Positions 37,943 to 46,742 of a DNA stretch of 64,000 bases are shown in pieces. The position numbers were made by a program, and so were the translations under genes. The notes beneath the pieces were generated by a model, which saw only the letters and a list, made by a program, of their open reading frames with translations, did not search any database and had not been told where the DNA came from. Origin of the DNA: JAPWJZ01 sp041287865 (GTDB lineage Bacteria; Pseudomonadota; Alphaproteobacteria; Micavibrionales; UBA2020). The stretch covers positions 45,228-109,227 of the forward strand of contig JBGGMV010000064.1 of assembly GCA_041287865.1 (NCBI GenBank), written 5' to 3'. Within the stretch, counting starts at the first letter, position 1, and each line of letters begins with the position of its first letter.

Positions 37943-39070
37943 ATGAAAATCGCAGTTGGCAAGGAAACGCTGGGCGCGGAGAAGCGCGTCGCGGCCTCGC
38001 CTGAATCAGTCAAAAAACTGATCGCGCTGGGCGCGGAGGTCGCGGTCGAACAGGGCGCGGGCGCGGCATCAAGCTTCCCCGATGAACAATATGCCGCCGC
38101 TGGCGCGAAGCTCGCCTCGGCTGCCGACATATATAAGGACGCCGACGTTGTCTTGCGCGTGCGCCATCCCGCCGCCGCCGAAGTCTCGAAAATGAAAAAA
38201 GGCGCGGTGCTGATCGGCATGCTCGCCCCCTATCAGGAAAAAGATTTGCTGAAGGCCTACGCCTCCGCAGGCGTCAACGCTTTCTCGATGGAACTGGTGC
38301 CGCGCATCACGCGCGCGCAGACGATGGACGTATTGTCGTCGCAGGCCAACCTTGCCGGTTACCGCGCAGTGCTCGAGGCCGCGAATGAATTCGGCCGCGG
38401 CTTTCCCATGCTGATGACGGCAGCAGGCACCGTGCCTGCGGCGAAAGTATTCATCATGGGCGCGGGCGTCGCGGGATTGCAGGCGATTGCCACCGCGCGC
38501 CGCCTTGGCGCGATTGTCTCGGCGACCGACGTGCGCGCCGTTGCGAAAGAACAGGTGATGAGCCTTGGCGCGACATTTGTCATGGTTGAAAACGAAGAGA
38601 CGAAAGCGGCGGAAACCGCCGGCGGCTATGCCAAGGAAATGAGCGAAGACTATAAAAAACAGCAGGCCGCGCTGATCGCCGAAACTATTAAAAAACAGGA
38701 TATCGTGATTACCACCGCGCTAATCCCGGGCCGCAAGGCGCCGGTGCTGGTGTCGGAGGAAATGGTGCGCTCGATGAAGCCGGGCTCCGTCCTTGTCGAC
38801 CTCGCGGTTGAACAGGGCGGCAACGTGTCGCTGGCGAAACCCGGTGAAGTCGTGGATGTGGGCGGCGTCAAAATTGTCGGCCACCTGAACCTGCCGTCCC
38901 GCATCGCGGCGGATGCCTCCGCCCTTTACGCCCGCAACCTCGTCAATTTCCTGACGCCCCTGGTGGACAAAGAAACGAAGAATTTGAAAATCAACTGGGA
39001 AGATGAAATCGTCAAAGCGACCGCCCTTACCAAAGACGGCGAGATCATCCACCCCAACTTCAAAGGATAA
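37943..39070 (+). CDS. pntAA: NAD(P) transhydrogenase alpha subunit, part 1
   Basis: NAD(H)-binding domain I of proton-translocating transhydrogenase, 375 residues from the ATG at 37943. It shows the alanine dehydrogenase-like fold with E-K-R-V-A-A-S-P near the start, the Rossmann loop G-A-G-V-A-G-L-Q-A-I, and the mobile-loop region. The alpha subunit is split into two genes here, the arrangement known from Rhodospirillum and other alphaproteobacteria. The enzyme makes NADPH from NADH using the proton gradient. Confidence 0.96.
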   Translation: MKIAVGKETLGAEKRVAASPESVKKLIALGAEVAVEQGAGAASSFPDEQYAAAGAKLASAADIYKDADVVLRVRHPAAAEVSKMKKGAVLIGMLAPYQEKDLLKAYASAGVNAFSMELVPRITRAQTMDVLSSQANLAGYRAVLEAANEFGRGFPMLMTAAGTVPAAKVFIMGAGVAGLQAIATARRLGAIVSATDVRAVAKEQVMSLGATFVMVENEETKAAETAGGYAKEMSEDYKKQQAALIAETIKKQDIVITTALIPGRKAPVLVSEEMVRSMKPGSVLVDLAVEQGGNVSLAKPGEVVDVGGVKIVGHLNLPSRIAADASALYARNLVNFLTPLVDKETKNLKINWEDEIVKATALTKDGEIIHPNFKG

Positions 39071-39075
39071 TACCC

Positions 39076-39501
39076 ATGGCAAACGCTGAAGTGGCCGCGC
39101 AGGCCGACAGGATCAACGGAACACTCGGTGTCCTTCAGGCGCAGGTGCAGCAATTGGCGGCACAGGCCGCCACACAAGCGGAAGCCGCGCAGGCTGCGGC
39201 CGCTACCGCGGGCACGCCCTTCTTCGTCGTCGGACTTACAGTCTTTGTGCTGGCCTGCTTCGTCGGCTATTACGTTGTCTGGCGCGTGACGCCCGCCTTG
39301 CACTCGCCCCTGATGGCTGTCACTAACGCGATTTCGTCGGTGATTATCGTCGGCGCGCTGATCGCCGTGGGCCTTTCCGATGGCGCGCTGCCCAAGATGA
39401 TGGGCTTCCTTGCCGTCACTCTGGCTTCGGTCAATATCTTTGGTGGATTCATTGTCACCCAGCGCATGCTGTCCATGTTCACCAAAAAGAAAAAGAAGTA
39501 A
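39076..39501 (+). CDS. pntAB: NAD(P) transhydrogenase alpha subunit, part 2
   Basis: Membrane domain II fragment, 141 residues with three to four helices (from about 48), including V-T-N-A-I-S-S-V-I-I-V-G-A and a lysine-rich C-terminus. The N-terminal 45 residues are Ala/Gln-rich (A-Q-V-Q-Q-L-A-A-Q-A) and likely helical. This is longer than the short start usual in PntAB. It lies 5 bases after pntAA and 9 before pntB. Confidence 0.94.
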   Translation: MANAEVAAQADRINGTLGVLQAQVQQLAAQAATQAEAAQAAAATAGTPFFVVGLTVFVLACFVGYYVVWRVTPALHSPLMAVTNAISSVIIVGALIAVGLSDGALPKMMGFLAVTLASVNIFGGFIVTQRMLSMFTKKKKK

Positions 39502-39510
39502 GGAGCAGCC

Positions 39511-40905
39511 ATGCTAGCCACCCTTTCCCCCTATGCCTATCTTGTCTCGGCCATCTGCTGCATCATGGCGCTGCGCGGCCTGTCGGGCCCCGATACCGCC
39601 AAGGGCGGGATACGCTTTGGCGTCGGCGGCATGGCACTGGCCATTATCACCACGCTGCTTGACCCGAATATGCACAGCTTCGGCCTGATCCTCGGCGGCA
39701 TCGCGCTTGGCGGCGTGATCGGCGGCGTGATTGCGAAAAAAATCGAAATGACGGCCTTGCCCCAGCTGGTGGCGGCGTTCCACAGCCTTGTCGGCTTGGC
39801 CGCTGTCATGATCGCAGGCGCGGCTTTCACATCGCCTGCGGCTTATAAAATCGGCGAGGCCGGCAATATCCATGCGGGCAGCCTGATTGAAATGAGCCTT
39901 GGCGTCGCCATCGGCGCGATCACCTTCACCGGCTCCATTATTGCCTGGGGTAAATTACAAGGCGTGATTACCGGCAAGCCGATTGTGTTTACGGGTCAGC
40001 ATTTCATCAACGCCTGCCTTGGTCTCGCGCTGGTCGTGCTGATAGCGCTGCTCTGCATGACGCAGTCGGCCTTCCTCTTCTGGACGATCGTGGCGATCGC
40101 GCTGGCCCTTGGCGTGCTGATGATCATCCCGATCGGCGGCGCGGATATGCCGGTGATCGTGTCGATGCTCAACAGCTATTCCGGCTGGGCGGCCTGCGGC
40201 ATCGGCTTCACGCTGCAGAACAACCTGCTGATTATCGTCGGCGCTCTCGTCGGCGCGTCGGGCGCGATCCTGTCCTATATCATGTGCAAGGGCATGAACC
40301 GTTCTTTCTTCAACGTCATCCTCGGCGGCTTTGGCGGTGAAGTGGCCGGTGGCGCGGCTGCTGCGAAATCCGACAAGCCGGTGAAAATCGGTTCTGCCGA
40401 CGATGCGGCCTTCATTCTCAAGAACGCGGCCAGCGTCGTGATCGTGCCCGGTTACGGCATGGCGGTGGCGCAGGCGCAGCACGCGCTGCGCGAAATGGCA
40501 GACCAGCTGAAGAAGCACGGCGTGAAGGTGCGCTACGCCATTCACCCGGTCGCGGGCCGCATGCCCGGCCACATGAACGTGCTGCTGGCCGAAGCCAACG
40601 TGCCCTATGACGATGTGCTGGAGCTGGAAGATATCAACCGCGATTTCCCGCAGACCGACGTCGCCTTCGTCATCGGCGCGAACGACATCACCAACCCCGC
40701 CGCGAAAAAAGATCCGGCTTCGCCCATCTACGGCATGCCCATTCTGGATGTCGAATCGGCGGGCACGGTGCTGTTCATCAAGCGCTCTCTCGGCTCCGGC
40801 TATGCGGGCATCGATAACGAGCTGTTCTTTTATGACAACACCATGATGCTGCTGGGCGACGCGAAGGCCATGTGCGAAGGCGTGATTAAAGCGCTCGAGC
40901 ACTAA
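39511..40905 (+). CDS. pntB: NAD(P) transhydrogenase beta subunit
   Basis: Subunit with the remaining proton-channel helices and the NADP(H)-binding domain III, 464 residues. Domain III shows V-P-G-Y-G-M-A-V-A-Q-A-Q, H-P-V-A-G-R-M-P-G-H-M-N and G-A-N-D-I-T-N-P, all classical for PntB. It is the last gene of the pnt operon and is followed by a strong terminator. Confidence 0.97.
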   Translation: MLATLSPYAYLVSAICCIMALRGLSGPDTAKGGIRFGVGGMALAIITTLLDPNMHSFGLILGGIALGGVIGGVIAKKIEMTALPQLVAAFHSLVGLAAVMIAGAAFTSPAAYKIGEAGNIHAGSLIEMSLGVAIGAITFTGSIIAWGKLQGVITGKPIVFTGQHFINACLGLALVVLIALLCMTQSAFLFWTIVAIALALGVLMIIPIGGADMPVIVSMLNSYSGWAACGIGFTLQNNLLIIVGALVGASGAILSYIMCKGMNRSFFNVILGGFGGEVAGGAAAAKSDKPVKIGSADDAAFILKNAASVVIVPGYGMAVAQAQHALREMADQLKKHGVKVRYAIHPVAGRMPGHMNVLLAEANVPYDDVLELEDINRDFPQTDVAFVIGANDITNPAAKKDPASPIYGMPILDVESAGTVLFIKRSLGSGYAGIDNELFFYDNTMMLLGDAKAMCEGVIKALEH

Positions 40906-40926
40906 AACTCCATAAATATGAAAATA

Positions 40927-40960
40927 AAAACGGCGCGGTGAGGTACTCCCGCGCCGTTTT
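40927..40960 (+). terminator. Rho-independent terminator after pntB
   Basis: A 12-bp stem (AAAACGGCGCGG with its complement) and a ten-base loop that can itself close by GAG/CTC, followed by T residues. It lies 22 bases after the pntB stop. Confidence 0.88.
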
Positions 40961-41088
40961 CGTTTCGCCATAACCTTCAAACATCATTTCAAAATTTGGC
41001 GCAATGCAGCAATATTCTTCAGCGTTTTCCCGTCTTGGAATAAGGATATTTCAGGATTATACTTCCCCATCGACTTTGACATCTGTTC

Positions 41089-42108
41089 ATGAAAGACGCC
41101 AAAGGCATGAAACACCTGGACCGGTTTTTCGAACCGGAAGGATGGCAGACGGATCATTTTACCAGCACCTCTGGTAAAAAAATCCGCTACGGCCACGCGG
41201 AACCTGCTGGTCCCGCGAAGGGCACTGTCGTCATCACGACAGGCTATGCCGATTTCAGGGAAGCCTATCACGAAACCATCCACGAATATCTGAACCGCGG
41301 CTACGCCGTGTGGATGATGGATTGGGCCGGCCACGGCGGATCGGAAAAACGCGATCCCGCCAACCCGAAAAAAGGCCAGACCGTCGACGATCACATTGAA
41401 GACCTTCGCAAATTCCGGCAGGAAATTGTCGAACCGCAGACAGGCAAACCCGTGTTCCTGTCGACGCATTCCATGGGCGGGCAGATCGCGCTGCATTACC
41501 TGTCGCGCCATGGAAAAGATTTCGACGCCGCGATCCTGGCGACACCGCTGGTGGAGGCGAAACTGAAAGGCCCCACTGTCGACTTCCTGAAGGTCGCCTA
41601 TGCAAGCGCGCTCTATTACGGCGGCGCGGACGAACCCATTCCCGACGGCCGCCGCCAGCTGACACGCGGCCTAACCGAAGAGCGCGGCGGCATGAAGAAC
41701 GACAACCCGCTGCGCATGACGCTGCACAAAACGCTGATGCTGCTGGACGATACCCTGAAGGCCGAAGACCCGGCGATCGGCTACGTCGCCAGCCTGCTTT
41801 TCTCGACCGAGGAATCCGCAAAGCCGGCGTTCCAGAAATCCATCACCACGCCCGTTTTGTTCGGCATCGGCAAGGATGATGATGTCATCGACAACGACGC
41901 CGTGCGCCGCGCCGCAAAAACCATGCCCAACGCCAAGGCCGCCGAGATCGATGGCGGCCTCCATGCGCTCTGGCTCGACCGCGACCCGCAGCGCAAGGAC
42001 TGGTGGTCGCATATCGACAGTTTCCTGACACAACAGCATCTGGACTTCTCCCCGCCGCCGCCTTCAAAAACGGCGCCACCTCCGACGCACAGAGGCCCTG
42101 CTCCATGA
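41089..42108 (+). CDS. alpha/beta hydrolase (lysophospholipase-like), copy 1
   Basis: A 339-residue serine hydrolase of the monoacylglycerol lipase/PldB type. The nucleophile elbow is H-S-M-G-G, preceded by D-W-A-G-H-G-G-S. The acid lies in G-K-D-D-D-V and the histidine in G-G-L-H-A-L-W. The C-terminus is Pro-rich. No signal peptide is seen, and the real substrate is unknown. The ribosome site is weak, and an ATG six codons later (41107) is an alternative. It overlaps copy 2 by four bases. Confidence 0.88.
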   Translation: MKDAKGMKHLDRFFEPEGWQTDHFTSTSGKKIRYGHAEPAGPAKGTVVITTGYADFREAYHETIHEYLNRGYAVWMMDWAGHGGSEKRDPANPKKGQTVDDHIEDLRKFRQEIVEPQTGKPVFLSTHSMGGQIALHYLSRHGKDFDAAILATPLVEAKLKGPTVDFLKVAYASALYYGGADEPIPDGRRQLTRGLTEERGGMKNDNPLRMTLHKTLMLLDDTLKAEDPAIGYVASLLFSTEESAKPAFQKSITTPVLFGIGKDDDVIDNDAVRRAAKTMPNAKAAEIDGGLHALWLDRDPQRKDWWSHIDSFLTQQHLDFSPPPPSKTAPPPTHRGPAP

Positions 42109-43106
42109 TCGAAGACAAATTCAAGGAACCGGATAAATTCCAGTGGGGGTCCTTCAAGGACGCCGACGGCGCGAATATCCGTTACGGCAGACTGAAGCCC
42201 GAAGGCGAAACCAAGGGCACGATGGTCATGCTGCCGGGTTTCCGCGAAAGCGTCGAAAAATATTTCGAAGTCGCGCGCGAAATGCAGTCGAAAGGTTTTG
42301 ACGTCTGGGTGATGGACTGGAAGGGCCAGGGCGGATCGGACCGCCTGATCGCCGCCAATCCGCACAAGGCCCATGGCGACGGCTACGACAAGCATATCGC
42401 AGCCCTGCACGAATTCACGCAGAACGTGGTTGCCAAAGAAGACGGCAAGCCGCTGGTCATGATGGCGCATTCGATGGGCGCGCATATCGGCCTGCGTTAC
42501 CTGAAGGAACATGACGGCGTGTTCGACAGCGCGCTCATGACATCCCCGATGGTCGATATCATCACGGCAGGCCTGCCGAAACCTTTGGCGCGCCAGATGG
42601 CGAAATTCGCCAAGGCCGGCAACTACCTCGACAAATACATTCCGGGCGGCACCGACTGGAACGATCTGGAGAAGTTCGAGGAGAACAAGAAAACCACCTG
42701 CCCCGAACGCTTCGAGATTTCAAAAGAGATCTGCCGCGCCAACGACAAACTGAAAATCGGCGATCCCACCTACGGCTGGATCTATCACACCTTCGCCTCG
42801 ATCGATATCCTGAACGACGAGAAATACCTGAAGGCGATCACCACGCCGATTTTGATGGAAGTGTCGGATAACGAGCTGATCGTCGACCGCGCCGCCCAGG
42901 ACCGCGCGCTGGGCTTCCTGCCCAGCGCCAAGAAGGTCGAGATCGCGGGCGCGAAGCACGAAATCTGGATGGAGCGCGACGAGCTGCGCGACCAGTGGCT
43001 GCAAAAGGTTTCCGCCTTCCTTGACGAACGCCTTGCGCTGGCGGCGCCAGCGCCAAAAAAGCCTAGTCCGCCCGCCATCAGGCCGCCCCGCCCGCCTGGC
43101 ATGTAA
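42105..43106 (+). CDS. alpha/beta hydrolase (lysophospholipase-like), copy 2
   Basis: A 333-residue paralog of the gene before it, with H-S-M-G-A as nucleophile elbow, D-W-K-G-Q-G-G-S before it, D-N-E-L for the acid and A-K-H-E-I-W-M for the histidine. The C-terminus is again Pro-rich (K-K-P-S-P-P, R-P-P-R-P-P). The ATG at 42105 overlaps the stop of copy 1 (ATGA); a longer open frame upstream only repeats copy 1 DNA in another frame. Confidence 0.88.
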   Translation: MIEDKFKEPDKFQWGSFKDADGANIRYGRLKPEGETKGTMVMLPGFRESVEKYFEVAREMQSKGFDVWVMDWKGQGGSDRLIAANPHKAHGDGYDKHIAALHEFTQNVVAKEDGKPLVMMAHSMGAHIGLRYLKEHDGVFDSALMTSPMVDIITAGLPKPLARQMAKFAKAGNYLDKYIPGGTDWNDLEKFEENKKTTCPERFEISKEICRANDKLKIGDPTYGWIYHTFASIDILNDEKYLKAITTPILMEVSDNELIVDRAAQDRALGFLPSAKKVEIAGAKHEIWMERDELRDQWLQKVSAFLDERLALAAPAPKKPSPPAIRPPRPPGM

Positions 43107-43187
43107 GGGATACGCTGCCCCGATTGCAATGGGGGCGGATTAACGCTATATCATGTGCGAACACGATTGATTTAAGGATGCTCTTCC

Positions 43188-43433
43188 ATGGCCGAAATTC
43201 TCTCCCCCAAAAAAGCCTACACGCGGCTCTCCGACCTCGTGCTGGAGGCCATGCACCTCGCCCTCGACCAGAAAGACGTCGCGATTGCCGATATCCTGTC
43301 GCGCGCGCTTGAAATGTCGCTGACCCGCAATGCCGGCGGCCGCAATTTCATCGAACGTCGCGACCTGTCGAAAGACGTCGAAACCGCCATCGACAAGCTG
43401 GCCGCCCTGAAAAAAGCCGCCAAGGGCAAATAA
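43188..43433 (+). CDS. small conserved hypothetical protein
   Basis: An 81-residue soluble, helical protein (R-L-S-D-L-V-L-E-A-M-H-L-A-L-D, then V-E-T-A-I-D-K-L-A-A-L-K-K) with a basic end. An AAGGA site precedes the ATG. I do not recognise a family. It stops two bases from the convergent debranching gene. Confidence 0.65.
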   Translation: MAEILSPKKAYTRLSDLVLEAMHLALDQKDVAIADILSRALEMSLTRNAGGRNFIERRDLSKDVETAIDKLAALKKAAKGK

Positions 43434-43435
43434 TC

Positions 43436-45508
43436 CTATTCCAGCACGACCGTGATGCCGTTTGAGCGCTCCGGCGCCTCGACAACCGTTTCGTCGTTTT
43501 CCTTGTAGAACCGCAGCGTCACCGCGCCCTCACCAATCTTTAAACCTGAAACCGTCAGTTCATCCAGAAACGCCGGCAGGCGCGGCTGACGCACGTGCAG
43601 GGCCTTCCCGATGCCGTCGACAGTGATGCCGAGCATCGCCTGCAGCAGCAGCGATTCCGACGCGCTGGCCCAGGCCTGCGGGCTGCAGGCGACGGGGTAG
43701 CGTGCGGGGGGCTGACCCGCTTCGCGCGGCAAGCCGCCGAAAAGCTCGGGCAGGCGCAGGCCGGGTAAATGCTGCGCGGCGTCGAAAAGCGCTTGCATCA
43801 ATCGTGCGGAGGCCTCGCTCATCCCGTATTTCGCCATGCCCGCGGCGCAGAGCGCCGTGTCATGCACCCAGACCGTGCCGTTGTGGTAGCCTTCCGGCGG
43901 TTTCACCGGTTCATACCGTTTCTCGCCGCTGCCCAGCGTGCGCACCCCCCAGCCTGAAAACATCGCGGGCGACATCAGCGCCGCGCCGACGCGCTTCGCG
44001 CGATCCTCCGGCACGATGCCCGAGAACAGCAGGTGCCCGGCGTTTGAGGACAGGACATGGCAGGGTTTTTTATCGCCATCCAGCGCCAGCGCGTAGGTGC
44101 CCGCCTCTTCCCACCAGAAATCACGGTTGAATTTTTCTTTCAGCGCGGCTGCCTGTTTTTCAAGGTTTTGCGCCCTGTCATGATAGCCGAGCGCCTTCGC
44201 CATCACTGCGGCGTCGCGCTTGCCCGCATAGACATAGCCCTGCACTTCGCAAAGCGCGATCGGCCCGGGCGCGAGGCGTCCGTCGGCATGTGAAATCGCG
44301 TCGACGGAATCTTTCCAGCCCTGATTGCCCAGGCCCGATTCCGCGCCGCGCTGGTATTCGACATATCCATCGCCGTCACGGTCGCCATAGGTATCGATCC
44401 ATTCCAACGCGCGCATCACATGCGGCCAGAGCGTTTTAATGAAGGCCACGTCGCCCGTACGCGCGAAATAGGCACCCGCAAGGCTGATAAACAGCGGCGT
44501 CGCATCGGCCGTGCCGTAATAGGGCGTGTGCGGAATTTCTCTCAAAGCCGCCATTTCGCCGTAGCGGATTTCATGCATGATCTTGCCGGGCGCGCTGTCG
44601 TGAAACTTGCTCTCCTCCAGCGCCTGATGACGCGCCAGCAGGGCGAGCACGCCCCGCGCCAAGGCGGGATCCTGCCACAGCAGTTCGAAGGCCGTGATAA
44701 TCCCGTCGCGGCCAAAGGGACAGCTGTACCAGGGGATGCCCGCATAGGGGTAAGGCCCGTCGCTGGTCTCGGTCGTCAGCAGCGCGATATCGACCGCATT
44801 GGCGCGGATCCATTTGTCGAACTGCGCATTTGACGATGAAAATTGCGGGCGGCGAGATACATGCTGCTGCACGTAGCCGGTGCAGGCCTTGCGCATCGCT
44901 TCAAATTCTGCGGCGGTGACAGGTGCTGCGCCCGCCCCTGCCCGCACATACAGGCTGCGGGTTTCGCCCGCCTGAAGGGCGAAGGCAATGCCGCCTTCCC
45001 TCACCTCTTCGGAAAAGACCACGGCGGTCTGGCGCGTGACGTTATCAAGCCCCTTGTAGGAAAAGGTGATGCTGTTATCGCCGCGCTGTTGCGGCAAGGT
45101 TTCGCCACGCGAAGGGCGCACTGCGCCGCGCAGCTCGAACATATCGCGGAAATCGGCGTCGAGGTCGAAGGAAAGCACCGTCTGCAGGGCCCGACCGCTG
45201 TCGTTGCGCAGGCTGATGCCTTCATAAAGGCTGTCGTGATAGACGAACATCACCCGCTCGATGGCCACCGCGCCCTGTTTCAGGCGCGCGTGAAAGACGA
45301 CGTTGTTGTTTTCAAGTAAACTTTCCTGCAGCGCGGGCTTCACCCCGTCGATCTTCAGAATACAGGTCGAGAGGATGCGCGTGTCACGCGTGATCAGCCC
45401 GTCGGCGATGTCGTGGTCTTTCTCGTTCCGCGCCAGCATGTCGCCCGCGGCGTCCAGAACGGCGAAACTGTCGTTGTGCTTCAGGACGAATGTCTGCGGT
45501 TTGGCCAT
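43436..45508 (-). CDS. glycogen debranching enzyme-like amylo-alpha-1,6-glucosidase
   Basis: A 690-residue protein. The N-terminal beta-rich domain (about 10-200; I-A-D-G-L-I-T-R-D-T-R) matches the bacterial GDE N-terminal type, and the (alpha/alpha)6 catalytic domain contains G-I-P-W-Y-S-C-P-F-G-R-D-G and Q-G-W-K-D-S. This form is common in proteobacteria and is thought to act on alpha-glucans or related oligosaccharides, but substrates are rarely tested. A strong GAGGAG site precedes the ATG. No other glycogen gene is nearby. Confidence 0.88.
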   Translation of the reverse strand: MAKPQTFVLKHNDSFAVLDAAGDMLARNEKDHDIADGLITRDTRILSTCILKIDGVKPALQESLLENNNVVFHARLKQGAVAIERVMFVYHDSLYEGISLRNDSGRALQTVLSFDLDADFRDMFELRGAVRPSRGETLPQQRGDNSITFSYKGLDNVTRQTAVVFSEEVREGGIAFALQAGETRSLYVRAGAGAAPVTAAEFEAMRKACTGYVQQHVSRRPQFSSSNAQFDKWIRANAVDIALLTTETSDGPYPYAGIPWYSCPFGRDGIITAFELLWQDPALARGVLALLARHQALEESKFHDSAPGKIMHEIRYGEMAALREIPHTPYYGTADATPLFISLAGAYFARTGDVAFIKTLWPHVMRALEWIDTYGDRDGDGYVEYQRGAESGLGNQGWKDSVDAISHADGRLAPGPIALCEVQGYVYAGKRDAAVMAKALGYHDRAQNLEKQAAALKEKFNRDFWWEEAGTYALALDGDKKPCHVLSSNAGHLLFSGIVPEDRAKRVGAALMSPAMFSGWGVRTLGSGEKRYEPVKPPEGYHNGTVWVHDTALCAAGMAKYGMSEASARLMQALFDAAQHLPGLRLPELFGGLPREAGQPPARYPVACSPQAWASASESLLLQAMLGITVDGIGKALHVRQPRLPAFLDELTVSGLKIGEGAVTLRFYKENDETVVEAPERSNGITVVLE

Positions 45509-45644
45509 GGGCTCTCCTCTGGAGGCTCAAGATAGCCGTAAAAGTCATTATATTCAATGGCTTGTAAAATAATCCTCAGAAAATTCGGGAATCGCTGGAC
45601 TTTCCCGCCGATTATTTATATTGTCTTTGGTAATTCTCCCAAAG

Positions 45645-45667
45645 CGATTGAAGAATTTTTTCAATCG
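45645..45667. repeat. 8-bp inverted repeat upstream of trcR
   Basis: CGATTGAA (45645-45652) and TTCAATCG (45660-45667) flank a seven-base AT-rich spacer, about 85 bases before the trcR ATG. The arrangement suits a dimeric regulator site or a leader hairpin; nothing identifies the binder. Confidence 0.45.
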
Positions 45668-45750
45668 TCGCCTTTTTTCCAAAGGGCGCGAAAGCGTGAA
45701 CTGTATCTGCGCGATAGGGAGAGAAAAAGTTTAGAAAAGGAGACTACAAG

Positions 45751-46434
45751 ATGGCTGCTTTCCCCCTTATGCCCAAGGCGACCGCCGCATGGCTGGTCGA
45801 CAACACGGCGCTCACCTTTGACCAGATCGCGGAATTCTGCGGCCTGCATCCGCTGGAAATTCAGGCGCTTGCCGACGGCGAAGTGAACACCGGCATCATG
45901 GGCACCAACCCCGTGATCAACGGCGAACTGACGCCCGAAGAAATCGCGCGCTGCGAGAAAAACGTCAACGCCAAGCTGAAGATGCAGAAGACCGACCTGC
46001 CCAAGCCCCGCGCCCGTTCCAAAGGCCCGCGCTACACGCCCGTCACCAAGCGCGCGGAAAAACCCAATGCGGTCGCTTACCTGCTGAAAAAGCACCCGGA
46101 ACTGGCCGACGTGCAGATCGCCAAGCTGATCGGCTCGACCAAGCCCACCGTGGACGCGATCCGCAACAAGACGCATCCGCAATCCTCCACGCTGAAGCCC
46201 GCCGACCCCGTGTCGCTGGGTCTCTGCACCGCGGACGAACTGGACAAGGCCGTCCGCCGCGCCCAGCGCCGCATCGAGCGCGAAGCGAAAGCCGCCGGCA
46301 AGCCCGCCACCCCCGCCCAGAACAACGGCGCGCCCTTTGGCGGCGTGCAGCCCATCACGGGCATTGACGACGAGGACCTCGACGACGAGGAAACCGACGA
46401 AACGCCCGATAGCAACAAGGCAGCAGAAGGCTGA
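45751..46434 (+). CDS. trcR: cell-cycle transcriptional regulator TrcR (DUF1013)
   Basis: A 227-residue DUF1013 protein, restricted to alphaproteobacteria. TrcR in Caulobacter and Sinorhizobium relatives associates with RNA polymerase and influences cell-cycle genes. Visible parts are the N-terminal helical region F-P-L-M-P-K-A-T-A-A-W-L-V-D-N-T, a basic linker, and a helix-turn-helix-like D-V-Q-I-A-K-L-I-G-S-T-K-P-T-V-D-A-I-R. The tail is acidic (D-D-E-D-L-D-D-E-E). An AAAGGAG site precedes the ATG. Lineage-restricted, it is one of the best taxonomic markers here. Confidence 0.93.
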   Translation: MAAFPLMPKATAAWLVDNTALTFDQIAEFCGLHPLEIQALADGEVNTGIMGTNPVINGELTPEEIARCEKNVNAKLKMQKTDLPKPRARSKGPRYTPVTKRAEKPNAVAYLLKKHPELADVQIAKLIGSTKPTVDAIRNKTHPQSSTLKPADPVSLGLCTADELDKAVRRAQRRIEREAKAAGKPATPAQNNGAPFGGVQPITGIDDEDLDDEETDETPDSNKAAEG

Positions 46435-46454
46435 TACAGCCGCTGACGCAATAA

Positions 46455-46489
46455 AAAAACGGCGCCCCTGTGAAGGTGGCGCCGTTTTT
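46455..46489. terminator. bidirectional terminator between trcR and DUF465 gene
   Basis: A 12-bp stem (AAAAACGGCGCC with its complement) and an 11-base loop. T-runs are present in both directions, serving the convergent genes on either side. Confidence 0.9.
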
Positions 46490-46503
46490 ACTTCGCTATC
46501 TCT

Positions 46504-46668
46504 TTAACGGGTTTCGAGAGCCTCGATCTCCTCGCGTAAATGGAGCCTTGTTGCTTTCATTTTCTTGATTGCTCCTTCGTCACGCGCGGGATGCGCCAGT
46601 TCTTTCTGAAGGTCGTGTTCCAGTTTTTCGTGCTTTTTCTTCAGAGCGCGCAGATGTGGATGTGCCAT
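46504..46668 (-). CDS. DUF465 (YdcH-like) small protein
   Basis: A 54-residue, highly charged helical protein (L-K-K-K-H-E-K-L-E-H-D-L, then K-K-M-K-A-T-R-L-H-L-R-E-E-I-E) that fits DUF465, a widespread small coiled-coil family of unknown function. The ATG at 46668 has an AGGAG site at ideal distance; upstream in-frame codons have no such support. It ends at the shared terminator. Confidence 0.88.
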   Translation of the reverse strand: MAHPHLRALKKKHEKLEHDLQKELAHPARDEGAIKKMKATRLHLREEIEALETR

Positions 46669-46709
46669 GTCGGTAACTCCTCTAGATGATAGATTATCAC
46701 TCAAGCTAA

Positions 46710-46738
46710 AATACATTTTACCAGTATCAAATTGACAA
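46710..46738 (-). promoter_or_regulatory. candidate promoter for the DUF465 gene
   Basis: Read on the minus strand: TTGTCA (46738-46733), 17-base spacer, TGTATT (46715-46710), in an AT-rich gap 42 bases before the DUF465 ATG. Confidence 0.4.
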
Positions 46739-46742
46739 ACAG

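Noticed and set aside
43116..43136. Near-perfect palindrome GCCCCGATTG/CAATGGGGGC after the second hydrolase
   Set aside because: It has no loop, one mismatch and no T-run, so it is not a convincing terminator or operator.
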